64,000 bases of DNA from Balneolaceae bacterium (GCA_034521495.1 JAXHMK010000016.1:94124-158123); one strand, 5' to 3'. Counted from the stretch's first letter, positions 45,307-53,919 are shown. Notes: generated from the letters alone by a model not told the origin. Program-made: numbers and translations.

Positions 45307-46317
45307 ATGAAGAGTATTCTTGTAACAGGAGGCGCAGGATTTATCGGCAGCCATACCGTATTAGAACTTTTAAATGCAGATTATAAAGTTGTTGTGGTTG
45401 ATAATCTCAGCAACAGCAAACTGGAGGCCATCTCAAGAGTTGAATCGTTAACATCAAAAAAGATCGATTTTTACCAGGTAGATCTTTTGAATAAGAATGA
45501 TCTTCGTGAGGTGTTTAATGCCTACTCTTTTGATGCTGTCATCCATTTTGCTGCATTAAAAGCGGTTGGGGAATCTGTAAAACAGCCGCTTCGATACTAC
45601 AAAAATAACATCAGTGGCACGATTAATCTTTGTGAAGTAATGCAGGAGACCGGTGTAAATAACTTTGTTTTTAGCTCCTCAGCAACCGTTTATGGTGATC
45701 CTTCCCAATCTCCACTAACTGAAGATTCTGCACTCGGAGCTGTAAATCCTTACGGACAAACCAAACTCACCACGGAGTTCCTTTTAAAAGATCTCCAGGC
45801 CGCCAACCCCGGATGGAATGTGGCACTTCTTCGGTATTTCAATCCTGTTGGAGCACACGAAAGCGGCCAGATTGGTGAAGATCCCAGCGGAGTTCCAAAC
45901 AACTTAATGCCCTACGTTACACAAGTAGCCGTAGGTAAACGCGATAAACTGAACGTTTTTGGAGATGACTACCCAACAAGAGATGGAACCGGAGAGCGAG
46001 ATTATATTCACGTTGTGGATCTTGCCGTCGGTCATTTGAAAGCCCTCGAAAAACTTACTGAGAATCCCGGCCTCGTGACCTATAACCTCGGTACCGGAAG
46101 CGGGTACACAGTTTTAGAATTGGTAAAAACATTTGAAGAGGTAAACGAGGTATCCATTCCCTACGAAATAGCACCCCGCCGAGATGGTGATGCAGCCTCA
46201 TGTTATGCCGATCCTTCCAAAGCAGAACGTGAGCTGGACTGGAAAGCCGATCGAGGATTAGAGGAGATGTGCCGCGATGCCTGGAACTGGCAGCAAAAAA
46301 ATCCGGAAGGCTATTGA
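45307..46317 (+). CDS. galE: UDP-glucose 4-epimerase
   Basis: This 336-residue cytoplasmic extended SDR interconverts UDP-Glc and UDP-Gal (and possibly the HexNAc forms). Typical GalE features: LVTGGAGFIGSH (5-16), SSSATVYGDP (123-132), Y149-x-x-x-K153, LRYFNPVGAHESGQIGEDP, RDGTGERDYIHVVDLAVGH, and PRRDGDAASCYADP near the C terminus. It lies outside the polysaccharide locus but can supply UDP-galactose to it. Confidence 0.96.
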   Translation: MKSILVTGGAGFIGSHTVLELLNADYKVVVVDNLSNSKLEAISRVESLTSKKIDFYQVDLLNKNDLREVFNAYSFDAVIHFAALKAVGESVKQPLRYYKNNISGTINLCEVMQETGVNNFVFSSSATVYGDPSQSPLTEDSALGAVNPYGQTKLTTEFLLKDLQAANPGWNVALLRYFNPVGAHESGQIGEDPSGVPNNLMPYVTQVAVGKRDKLNVFGDDYPTRDGTGERDYIHVVDLAVGHLKALEKLTENPGLVTYNLGTGSGYTVLELVKTFEEVNEVSIPYEIAPRRDGDAASCYADPSKAERELDWKADRGLEEMCRDAWNWQQKNPEGY

Positions 46318-46346
46318 AAAATCAGGCACAGTGCATGGCTTTAGTA

Positions 46347-46373
46347 GATGGCGCAAGCGTCCTCGCTTGTGCC
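46347..46373. repeat. Palindromic repeat GGCGCAAGCG-n-CGCTTGTGCC (copy 1)
   Basis: This imperfect hairpin with 10-bp arms and a TCCT loop is preceded by GAT. It is one of six related copies, clustered here and at 55585-55801. It sits just after galE. Confidence 0.7.
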
Positions 46374-46450
46374 CCCTGTACCTATTCATTCAAACCTGAA
46401 CAATTTCTACACTTATTAATCCACTCCTTCCAGAATAATTTGAAGCACCT

Positions 46451-46476
46451 GATGGCGCAAGCGTCCCGCTTGTGCC
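46451..46476. repeat. Palindromic repeat GGCGCAAGCG-n-CGCTTGTGCC (copy 2)
   Basis: The same arms as copy 1 with a 3-nt TCC loop, 78 bp downstream in the same orientation. The two copies fill the gap between the convergent galE and endonuclease/exonuclease/phosphatase genes. Confidence 0.7.
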
Positions 46477-46493
46477 CTTTTCTTGAGTAGACG

Positions 46494-47405
46494 TTATTCC
46501 CCTGAAAATTTAATATCCGCAGCCACCGGCAGATGATCAGACGGAAACCGCCCGTCATATTGATCCGCTAAAATTGCGTGGTTTAGCACATCAAAACCAG
46601 AATTAGTGAATATAAAGTCGATCCGCCGGTCCGGAAGAATTTCCTCAAACCCATTCCAGGTTGATGTTGGCCCGTGATGTCCATGTTGAGCATGATAAAA
46701 TCCATCTTCAAGATCCGTTGATTGACCATCTTCTGATCCAGTCAGAACGTTGTACGGCGGATCATTTTCAGTGGTATTAAAATCACCGGTAAGAACAACC
46801 GGTTGGTTTCCGGCAATCTCGTAAATCTTATCTACAATTAACGCTGCACTTTCTCTTCGGGCTTTTTTTCCTCTATGATCGAAGTGAGTATTGAAAACAA
46901 AAAAATTGTTGCCGGTATCTCTGTCTCTGAATTCTCCCCATGTAACAATTCGGGGCAATGCAGCATCCCACCCTACACTTGCAACTTCATTCGGTGTTTC
47001 CGAAAGCCAGAATGTGTCGTTCTCAATCAGTTCAAACCGATCTTTCTTGTAATATATGGCAGAATATTCTCCGGGATCATCTGGCGTATTTCTACCGACA
47101 CCGATGCGGTTAAAATAGGGCAGCATTTCATCCAGTTGCTCCAGCTGATGCGGCAATCCCTCCTGTATTCCCACAAAATCAGCTTTGTGAAATCGCATGG
47201 TTCGTGCAACCATCTCTTTTCGATGAGGCCATGCATCTGAACTGTCGGTTGGTGTATCCAAACGAAGATTAAATGACATCACTCTGATGGAATGAGGAGT
47301 TTCCTGATTCATAAATTCTGACATCTCATGTTTGGTACTTGTTATCGATCCAAAAAGACCGAAAGCCAAAGGAGATAACAGGAAAAAGTAAATAATTGCT
47401 TTCAT
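46494..47405 (-). CDS. Endonuclease/exonuclease/phosphatase-family protein
   Basis: This 303-residue protein has a hydrophobic N terminus (about 1-22) suggesting export, then the EEP fold: VMSFNLRLDT with the metal-binding Asn, VGIQEG with the catalytic Glu, LTGDFNTTEND and a terminal FPSDHLPVAADI with the catalytic His. Secreted EEP proteins of this type in Bacteroidota are annotated as phosphodiesterases or nucleases; the substrate cannot be assigned. It converges with galE. Confidence 0.88.
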   Translation of the reverse strand: MKAIIYFFLLSPLAFGLFGSITSTKHEMSEFMNQETPHSIRVMSFNLRLDTPTDSSDAWPHRKEMVARTMRFHKADFVGIQEGLPHQLEQLDEMLPYFNRIGVGRNTPDDPGEYSAIYYKKDRFELIENDTFWLSETPNEVASVGWDAALPRIVTWGEFRDRDTGNNFFVFNTHFDHRGKKARRESAALIVDKIYEIAGNQPVVLTGDFNTTENDPPYNVLTGSEDGQSTDLEDGFYHAQHGHHGPTSTWNGFEEILPDRRIDFIFTNSGFDVLNHAILADQYDGRFPSDHLPVAADIKFSGE

Positions 47406-47543
47406 ATAGAGGATATGTTTATTGATGAAATTTATTCAAATTAACAGCTTTAAGATCTTTTAAAAAGATCGATTTTAAAAAGCAGTTTTGATTTAAACAG
47501 AAAATTAACTTGCTTTATAAAAATCAATCAGTTACTTGAGTAT

Positions 47544-48827
47544 ATGGATAAGTTAAAAAGAATTATAAAAGGGAGTCCGTTCATCATAACCCTTATCTAC
47601 ATTATTGTAGGGGCGCTGTGGATTCAATATTCCGACCAGGCCGTTCTCACAATGTTTGATGATGTCGATACAATCACCCGGGTTCAATCTTACAAAGGAT
47701 GGTTTTATGTACTTGCCAGCGGCGTTTTAATCTTTTTTTTAATCTATCAAAGCAACCTGCTGATAGAAAATTTGTTTCAAGAGACGAAAGAGGAGAAGAA
47801 CAAATTTAAAGCCACATTTGAGCACGCTCCGGTCGGAATTGCCCATCACAAACCGAACGAAAAGTGGTTACTGGTTAATAAAACCCTCTGCAAACTGCTC
47901 GGCTACAGCAAAACAGAACTTTTAAATTTGAATTTTGAAGATTTTATTCACTCCGATGATATTGGTAAAGGCCGCCAATTAGACCAGGATATCGTAGATG
48001 GGGTCATATCAAGTTATAATATGGAAAAGAAGTACAGGCGCAAGAGTGGTGAGTACTTTACGGGAAAAGTAACAAAGGCAGCCGTTTATGACGCGAATAA
48101 TCATGTTCAATATCTTATCGCAATTCTCGAAGACGTAACGCAACAAAAAGAAGATGAAGCCAGGATAAAACAGGCTCTTGAAGAAAAAGAGATTCTACTG
48201 GCTGAAGTTCATCACCGTGTAAAAAACAATATTGCACTGATGTCTGCACTCCTGGAGTTGCAATTAATGTACTCGGATTCTAAACACCTAAATGATGTCC
48301 TCTATCATTATAAAACCCGTCTTAAATCACTTTCATTGATCTATGAGAATTTTAAAGGCGTTGAAAAAGAACCAAATATCGATTTTAAATGGTATCTGAA
48401 TGAACAGGTTAAGTTTTTGAATCATATTTTCGAACTGAATGATACTGAGATAGATTACCAAAAAGAGATCCAGGAGCTGGAACTAAATATCAACCAAGCC
48501 ATTCCTGTTGGGTTGATCTGTAATGAAATGCTTGTTTATACAAATGCCAAAGAGTTCAACGAAGTTGAAAATCCGTTTATCAACATGCAATTAACAACTG
48601 AGAATGGGCATGTAACTATTTCCGTGGAAAGTAACGCACTGTCAAAAAATGGAAATGTTGATATTAATGATTCTCAATCCCTCGATGCGCGTATCATGGA
48701 TGCCCTTGTCAAGCAGATAGAAGGAGAGGTAAGTTTCGTAAGGGAAGATGATCGTGAAATCTATAAGCTTGTATTTGAAAAAGGCACGTGGAAAGGAGGC
48801 GGCTCATATATTCAGCCCGGATCATAG
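47544..48827 (+). CDS. PAS/HisKA_2-type sensor kinase with degenerate ATPase domain
   Basis: This 427-residue membrane protein has two TM helices (about 11-28 and 53-72), a PAS domain (about 85-205, with FEHAPVGIAHHKPNEKWLLVNKTLCKLLGYS), and a HisKA_2 segment LLAEVHHRVKNNIALMSALLELQ with the phospho-His near 223. In the HATPase part the N-box is altered (CNEMLVYTNAKEF) and the region expected to carry GxG and GLGL reads DSQSLDARIMDALVKQ, so ATP binding is doubtful. No regulator gene adjoins it. It may be a pseudokinase or a phosphotransfer partner. Confidence 0.82.
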   Translation: MDKLKRIIKGSPFIITLIYIIVGALWIQYSDQAVLTMFDDVDTITRVQSYKGWFYVLASGVLIFFLIYQSNLLIENLFQETKEEKNKFKATFEHAPVGIAHHKPNEKWLLVNKTLCKLLGYSKTELLNLNFEDFIHSDDIGKGRQLDQDIVDGVISSYNMEKKYRRKSGEYFTGKVTKAAVYDANNHVQYLIAILEDVTQQKEDEARIKQALEEKEILLAEVHHRVKNNIALMSALLELQLMYSDSKHLNDVLYHYKTRLKSLSLIYENFKGVEKEPNIDFKWYLNEQVKFLNHIFELNDTEIDYQKEIQELELNINQAIPVGLICNEMLVYTNAKEFNEVENPFINMQLTTENGHVTISVESNALSKNGNVDINDSQSLDARIMDALVKQIEGEVSFVREDDREIYKLVFEKGTWKGGGSYIQPGS

Positions 48828-48875
48828 TGATTATTACATCAGGTTTCCGAGTAGATCCCTGCCCTGTTGCACTCT

Positions 48876-49010
48876 TTATCGTGACTGATTGTCAATTAGC
48901 ACATTCATAAAACCGGCTTTTCCCTCGTAAATTTCTACACCTGTTTCCTCTTTTGATGGCTGTTTATCGCACTCCAGAATAATTGTTTCGCTCAAGCCAT
49001 CTTTATTAAC
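48876..49010 (-). pseudogene. Possible 3' remnant of a decayed gene
   Basis: On the minus strand, 44 codons before TAA (48876-48878) read like real protein, including KDGLSETIILECDKQPSKEE and ending VLIDNQSR. An in-frame TGA (49011-49013) interrupts; upstream of it the frame still reads WKGLESRDVNFGVFQ before another stop. No start codon or family is recognised. It may be chance. Confidence 0.25.
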
Positions 49011-49149
49011 TCACTGAAATACACCGAAATTAACATCACGGGACTCCAACCCCTTCCAGTGTATATCTCACGAATGTAGTGTGAAAAGAGATTGCCAGGC
49101 CGAATTTAGCTACGGACCTGAGTTCGATTCATAAGTTAGATTCTTGATA

Positions 49150-49242
49150 GTCCCCCTTAAAAAAGGGGGAAACAGGGGGATGTCCATCAGTAATATGCAA
49201 AACCAATGAACACCCCTCTAAATCTCCCCTTGTTAGGGGAGA
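49150..49242. repeat. C/G-rich inverted-repeat element with nested hairpins
   Basis: The left arm contains TCCCCCTT-AAAA-AAGGGGGA (49151-49170) followed by AACAGGGGGATG. The right arm contains CACCCCTCTAAA then TCTCCCCT-TGTT-AGGGGAGA (49223-49242). The two arms are imperfect reverse complements of each other, so the whole could fold as one large hairpin with two inner ones. Confidence 0.6.
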
Positions 49243-49247
49243 CTTTT
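49223..49247 (+). terminator. Candidate terminator downstream of the PAS-kinase gene
   Basis: This is a perfect 8-bp stem TCTCCCCT / AGGGGAGA with a 4-nt loop, followed by CTTTTT. It forms the right arm of the C/G-rich element and lies nearly 400 bp after the kinase stop codon, so its role as a terminator is secondary or accidental. Confidence 0.35.
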
Positions 49248-49330
49248 TCATTCGTTTTTATTAATCGAAATGAGGTTACGGGTATCTTAAATTTCAAATG
49301 TCAAGAGCTAACATATCAAATGTTCTAATT

Positions 49331-49459
49331 GAGGGCTTTGCAAAACCGTGGTTACTGGTCAATCTGAACTCGATTCAGATTCTCCATTCGTCTTTATAGC
49401 CTGTATCTGGAGATCCTGAATCAAGTTCAGGATGACGGTCAGAGTTTTGCAAAGCCTTC
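49331..49459. mobile_element. 129-bp MITE-like element (copy 1)
   Basis: The terminal inverted repeats are GAGGGCTTTGCAAAAC at the left and GTTTTGCAAAGCCTTC at the right (16 bp, one mismatch). It is flanked by a 5-bp direct repeat TAATT (49326-49330 and 49460-49464), the likely target-site duplication. The interior carries two smaller hairpins (CTGAACTCGATTCAG and CCTGAATCAAGTTCAGG). It has no coding capacity and differs from copy 2 at only two bases. The right duplication overlaps the stop codon of the pfkB-type gene. Confidence 0.9.
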
Positions 49460-49462
49460 TAA

Positions 49463-50398
49463 TTATGATTTTTTTGTCGATGAAAGATCCTTGTAAATCG
49501 ATTTTACATCCTCAAGTTCACATAGATCTGTCCCAAAACTTTTTAATGTACTTGCTGCTGTGGCTATTCCAAAAAGCACGGCATCCCTGGTACTCATACC
49601 GGTAACTAATCCGGCCACAAGTCCTCCTACAAAACTATCTCCAGCTCCAATAGAACTGTTTACTTCAATTTGTGGAGGTTTAAAGCTTGTGGATCCATTT
49701 TTATTGATGAGCTTTGTTTCCTCGCTTCCAAGAGTATAGATAACATTTTCAACACCCTGGCTAAAAAGTTGCTCAAGAAGGTCATCCATTGAATCAGCTT
49801 CTTTCTGTTTCTTTAGCTCTTCAAATTCCTCCTGATTTGGCTTGATATATGTGGCCCCGTTTTTCAATCCTTCTGAAAGAAAATCACCTGATGTATCCAG
49901 GATAAACTCTTTCCCATTTTCCAAAACAATTGATCCAACCATGCTGTAAAAATCTGTGGGTACACCAGGGGGCAAACTTCCGCTGCCCACAACTATATCA
50001 AAGTCATTTAGGTTCTCCTCTATCCAGTCAAGTGTGTTTTTCCATTCTGCATTTTCAATAGTTGGCCCCGGAAATACAAACCGATACTGCTCACCGGTAT
50101 TCCTGTCAATCACCGACGTATTTTCTCTTGTCATTCCATTGATTTTACTATGTTTATGAGGGACATTCTCCTCATCCAGAAGATATGTAAGATATTCACC
50201 TGTAATCCCGCCGGCTAAATAAAAAGCATTTGCCTGTATGCCTAATCTTGTTAAAACCCGGGCTACATTTATTCCGCCTCCTCCGGGATCATAATCTGGT
50301 TTTTCGCATCTCACTTTTTGATTGGTAACCACTTTATCTGCCTCGCTGTTTACATCCACAGCGGGATTCATGGTTATTGTTAATACACGATTTGACAT
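49463..50398 (-). CDS. pfkB: PfkB-family sugar kinase (6-phosphofructokinase II / phosphofructokinase-like)
   Basis: This 311-residue ribokinase-fold enzyme begins VLTITMNPAVDVNSE. It has DPGGGGINVARVLTRLG (37-53, substrate-binding GGGGxN), TGEQYRFVFPGP, GSLPPGVP, KPNQEEFEEL and the ATP/anion-hole motif NSSIGAGDSFVGGLVAG with catalytic Asp near 254. The N-terminal wording matches E. coli PfkB more closely than FruK or LacC. It would phosphorylate fructose-6-P or a similar sugar phosphate. It is divergent from the fucose catabolic genes and could share the regulatory region between them. Confidence 0.87.
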   Translation of the reverse strand: MSNRVLTITMNPAVDVNSEADKVVTNQKVRCEKPDYDPGGGGINVARVLTRLGIQANAFYLAGGITGEYLTYLLDEENVPHKHSKINGMTRENTSVIDRNTGEQYRFVFPGPTIENAEWKNTLDWIEENLNDFDIVVGSGSLPPGVPTDFYSMVGSIVLENGKEFILDTSGDFLSEGLKNGATYIKPNQEEFEELKKQKEADSMDDLLEQLFSQGVENVIYTLGSEETKLINKNGSTSFKPPQIEVNSSIGAGDSFVGGLVAGLVTGMSTRDAVLFGIATAASTLKSFGTDLCELEDVKSIYKDLSSTKKS

Positions 50399-50545
50399 AA
50401 ATAGATCATTCAGTTCTGGGATATTTGAAGTCTGAAATATACAGATTGTTCATTCACTTTTGAATCTCAAAACATTAAATGAATTCACCTCAGGAAATAT
50501 CAAGATCTGTTTAACATCTTTAACAACTTTTTCCTACACTCTTTG

Positions 50546-50563
50546 TGAATGTATGTACATTCA
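50546..50563. promoter_or_regulatory. Candidate operator palindrome in the divergent fucose/pfkB region
   Basis: TGAATGTATGTACATTCA is a perfect 8-bp inverted repeat (TGAATGTA / TACATTCA) with a 2-bp spacer, 43 bp before the ATG of the L-fuconate dehydratase gene. Position and symmetry fit binding by a dimeric regulator (GntR- or other HTH-type). No regulator gene is adjacent. A second copy was not found in the window by eye. Confidence 0.5.
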
Positions 50564-50606
50564 TTTATAAATATTAGATTGATATAAAGTTTTAAATAAA
50601 ATAGAG

Positions 50607-51944
50607 ATGGATATCACCATAACAGATGTAAAAGTAAAAGATATTCGGTTTCCTACCAGCCAGTCACTGGATGGCTCAGATGCCATGAATCCCGATCCCG
50701 ATTATTCTGCTGCCTACGTGATTTTAAAAACAGATTCAGAGTATGAAGGCCATGGACTTACATTTACCATCGGGCGGGGAAACGAGATCTGTGTACAGGC
50801 CATTCAATCCATGTCTTACTTGATTGAGGGAAAGCAACTCAGCGACTTTACCTCTGATATGGGAGCTTTCTGGAAGATGATAACCGGCGACAGTCAACTC
50901 CGATGGCTGGGACCCGAAAAAGGTGTAATCCATCTTGCAACAGGAGCAATCGTCAACGCTGTTTGGGACCTGTATGCAAAAGTTGAAGAGAAACCACTTT
51001 GGAGGCTTTTAGCGGATATGTCTCCCGAAGAACTTGTACAATGTGTTGATTTTACATATATCACAGATGCCATCACTCCTGAGGAAGCTCTTAATATTTT
51101 ACAAAAACAGGAATCATCTAAACAAGAACGAATTGAAGACCTGACACAAAATGGCTATCCGGCTTACACCACTTCGGCCGGTTGGCTGGGTTATTCGGAT
51201 GAGAAAATCCGCCGCCTGAGCCGGGAAGCCAGGGAAGAAGGTTTTACTCATCTCAAAATGAAAGTGGGCTCAGACCTGGAGGATGACAGGCGACGTGCCG
51301 GAATCATCCGTGAAGAGATTGGATCAGACATGAAACTGATGATGGACGCCAATCAGAAATGGAATGTGGATGAAGCGATCTCCAACATGAAATCCCTGGC
51401 AGATTTTGACCCTTATTGGATTGAAGAACCCACCAGTCCCGACGATATTATAGGTCATGCCGCAATCGGGAAAGAGATTAAGCCAATTAAAATTGCCACC
51501 GGCGAGCACTGCCAGAATCGTGTAATTTTCAAACAGTTAATGCAGGCCGAAGCGATGGATATTTGCCAGATTGATAGCTGTCGTGTGGGGGGTGTAAATG
51601 AAAATCTTGCTATTATGTTGATGGCTGCCAAATTTGGCATTCCGGTTTGTCCGCATGCCGGCGGTGTTGGTTTGTGCGAATATGTTCAACATCTGTCGAT
51701 GATTGATTACATTGCTATCAGTGGAAGTAAGGAGAACCGCATTATCGAATATGTGGACCACTTGCATGAACATTTTGTTGATCCGGTTGAAATCAAAAAC
51801 GGAGCTTACATCCCTCCAAAAAAACCAGGATACAGCATTGAAATGAAGCCAGAATCTCTGAAAGATTATGAATTTCCAAACGGAAAAATTTGGCATAATT
51901 CTGAAGAGAAGAAGTCCACCTCTGAAGGGGGCGCAGGGGGATGA
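50607..51944 (+). CDS. L-fuconate dehydratase (enolase superfamily)
   Basis: This 445-residue enzyme converts L-fuconate to 2-keto-3-deoxy-L-fuconate. The N-terminal segment RFPTSQSLDGSDAMNPDPDY is the hallmark of Xanthomonas-type FucD. The barrel carries the K-x-K base motif (HLKMKVG), metal ligands in MDANQKW, WIEEPTSPDD and ATGEHCQNR, and the conserved HAGGVGLCEYVQHL. The C terminus has an atypical KKSTSEGGAGG tail whose DNA resembles a dispersed C/G-rich repeat. It is the first gene of the fucose catabolic cluster. Confidence 0.95.
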   Translation: MDITITDVKVKDIRFPTSQSLDGSDAMNPDPDYSAAYVILKTDSEYEGHGLTFTIGRGNEICVQAIQSMSYLIEGKQLSDFTSDMGAFWKMITGDSQLRWLGPEKGVIHLATGAIVNAVWDLYAKVEEKPLWRLLADMSPEELVQCVDFTYITDAITPEEALNILQKQESSKQERIEDLTQNGYPAYTTSAGWLGYSDEKIRRLSREAREEGFTHLKMKVGSDLEDDRRRAGIIREEIGSDMKLMMDANQKWNVDEAISNMKSLADFDPYWIEEPTSPDDIIGHAAIGKEIKPIKIATGEHCQNRVIFKQLMQAEAMDICQIDSCRVGGVNENLAIMLMAAKFGIPVCPHAGGVGLCEYVQHLSMIDYIAISGSKENRIIEYVDHLHEHFVDPVEIKNGAYIPPKKPGYSIEMKPESLKDYEFPNGKIWHNSEEKKSTSEGGAGG

Positions 51945-52114
51945 TTCTCGAAACTAAAATTCAGTCCGGGTATTTAATCAACATTAATTGCATTTTGCGC
52001 CACGAAAACATTAAATCACAAAAAACTTTCGTGTTTATCTGCTTTTGTGGCAAATTTTAAAGAGTTCAAATTTCTATCAAATTACGAACGTAAATCAAAG
52101 GTAATTCGAAAAAC

Positions 52115-52861
52115 ATGGAATTAGAAAACAAGACAGCAATCGTAACCGGCGGAGTAAGCGGCATTGGATTGGCAATTACCAACGTATTTGCAGCCAATGG
52201 CGCAAAAGTTCATGTTCTTGAAATCGAAGAGGATGCCAAAATTGAAGGCGATCACGACATCGAAATCCATCAGTGTGATGTCTCGAATCATAAACAAGTT
52301 CATGATATCATAGAAAAAATCACTGAAACCGAACCGATCGATATCTTAGTGAATAATGCGGGTATTGCCCATATCGGGAATATTGAACATACAAGCGAAG
52401 AAGATCTCGACCGGCTTTACAGCGTAAACATCAAAGGAATTTTTAACTGCATCCAGGCCTCAATTCGATCTCTGAAGAAAACCAAAGGCTGTATTTTAAA
52501 TATGGCATCGGTGGTTTCCCACGTGGGCATTCCCGACCGATTTGCCTATACCATGACCAAAGGGGCCGTTTTGACAATGACCTACTCTGTTGCCAAAGAT
52601 TATATTGATGATGGTGTGCGCTGCAACTCCATCTCCCCCGCCCGTGTACATACACCATTTGTGGATGGATATTTAGCTCAAAATTACCCGGGAAAAGAGA
52701 AAGAGATGTTTGAAAAATTATCAAATACCCAGCCAATCGGGCGAATGGCAAAACCGGAAGAGGTTGCTAATCTTGCCCTGTTTCTATGTTCCGATAAAGC
52801 TGATTTTATCACCGGAACCGATTACCCGATTGATGGTGGATTTATAAATATCAATAACTAA
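52115..52861 (+). CDS. SDR, 2-keto-3-deoxy-L-fuconate dehydrogenase
   Basis: This 248-residue classical SDR has TGGVSGIG near residue 11, NNAG, a catalytic Ser in NMASVVSH, and Y-x-x-x-K in AYTMTKGAV. Sequence and position match the NAD-dependent enzyme that oxidises 2-keto-3-deoxy-L-fuconate to the 2,4-diketo acid in the Xanthomonas-type pathway. It follows the dehydratase gene after 170 bp. Assignment of substrate rests on context; the SDR family itself is certain. Confidence 0.88.
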   Translation: MELENKTAIVTGGVSGIGLAITNVFAANGAKVHVLEIEEDAKIEGDHDIEIHQCDVSNHKQVHDIIEKITETEPIDILVNNAGIAHIGNIEHTSEEDLDRLYSVNIKGIFNCIQASIRSLKKTKGCILNMASVVSHVGIPDRFAYTMTKGAVLTMTYSVAKDYIDDGVRCNSISPARVHTPFVDGYLAQNYPGKEKEMFEKLSNTQPIGRMAKPEEVANLALFLCSDKADFITGTDYPIDGGFININN

Positions 52862-52876
52862 TGGATGCGAAAAATC

Positions 52877-52912
52877 CTTTCAGAGTGCGGAAGCTCCTGA
52901 AAGAGTTTTTTT
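52877..52912 (+). terminator. Candidate terminator inside the fucose cluster
   Basis: CTTTCAG / CTGAAAG arms around a 13-nt loop are followed by AG and seven T residues, 15 bp after the KDF dehydrogenase stop. It may reduce expression of downstream genes. Similar CTTTCAGAG text recurs near 57580. Confidence 0.5.
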
Positions 52913-52994
52913 GCACAACTACCGAACTCTGCGAGGACCTGTCGGACTCTCGCAGGTTCTAATAGAAACAACCTGAATCATATAAAACTATATA

Positions 52995-53846
52995 ATGAAA
53001 TTATTTAGATACGGTAAACCGGGAGCCGAAAAACCTGGTATTGAAGTAGATGGTGTAAAGTATAATACCAGCCATCTCGTTGATGATTATAATGAAGAGT
53101 TCTTTACAAGCGGCGGACTCCAAAAACTGCAATCTGATTTTGATCCTGCTGATGCATCAAAAATTTCAGATTCCGAACGCATCGGAGTGCCTATTTCAAA
53201 GCCGGGGAAAATTGTATGTATCGGACTTAACTACAGCAAACATGCGGCCGAAAGCGGATCAGAGATTCCCAAAGAGCCGGTCGTTTTCTTCAAAGCCACA
53301 TCATCACTTACAGGTCCTTACGACCCGGTCATCATTCCGAAAAACAGTAAAAAAACCGATTGGGAAGTAGAACTGGCTGTTATCATTGGCAAAAAAGCCA
53401 GTTATGTGAGCGAAGAGGAAGCGATGGAGTATGTGGCGGGTTATGCCGTCCATAATGATGTAAGCGAGCGGGAGTTCCAGCTTGAACGAGGCGGACAGTG
53501 GGTGAAAGGAAAGAGCTGCGATACATTTGCACCGGTAGGTCCCTACCTGGTGACCAAAGATGAAATCGCCGATCCCCACAATCTGCGTCTTTGGTTAAAA
53601 TTAAATGGTGAAACTCTTCAGGATGGAAATACAAAGGATTTCATTTTCAACATCCCGCAGGTGATCAGTTACTTGTCGCAATTTATGAGTTTACAAGCTG
53701 GTGATATTATCTCAACCGGAACACCTGAAGGTGTTGGACTTGGCTTTAATCCTCCAAAATATCTCAAACCCGGTGATGTCATGGAACTGGGAATTGACGG
53801 TCTTGGCGCATCCAAACAAACGGCTGTTGCTTATCAAGAAAAATAA
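52995..53846 (+). CDS. FAH-family 2,4-diketo-3-deoxy-L-fuconate hydrolase
   Basis: This 283-residue fumarylacetoacetase-fold protein has IVCIGLNYSKHAAESG, PVVFFKATSSLTGP, the metal-binding DWEVELAVIIGKKA, GYAVHNDVSEREFQLERGGQW, SCDTFAPVGPYL and STGTPEGVGLG. The ERGGQWVKGKS wording is characteristic of the sugar-acid diketo hydrolases of the fucose/rhamnose pathways, which split the diketo acid to pyruvate and L-lactate. It completes the catabolic route started by the neighbours. Confidence 0.9.
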   Translation: MKLFRYGKPGAEKPGIEVDGVKYNTSHLVDDYNEEFFTSGGLQKLQSDFDPADASKISDSERIGVPISKPGKIVCIGLNYSKHAAESGSEIPKEPVVFFKATSSLTGPYDPVIIPKNSKKTDWEVELAVIIGKKASYVSEEEAMEYVAGYAVHNDVSEREFQLERGGQWVKGKSCDTFAPVGPYLVTKDEIADPHNLRLWLKLNGETLQDGNTKDFIFNIPQVISYLSQFMSLQAGDIISTGTPEGVGLGFNPPKYLKPGDVMELGIDGLGASKQTAVAYQEK

Positions 53847-53919
53847 CTGGTAAACGAAAGTTCAGGAAAAAGATGAATCAAATGATCATCGATAAAATAA
53901 TATCGAACTCAGGTAAGTG

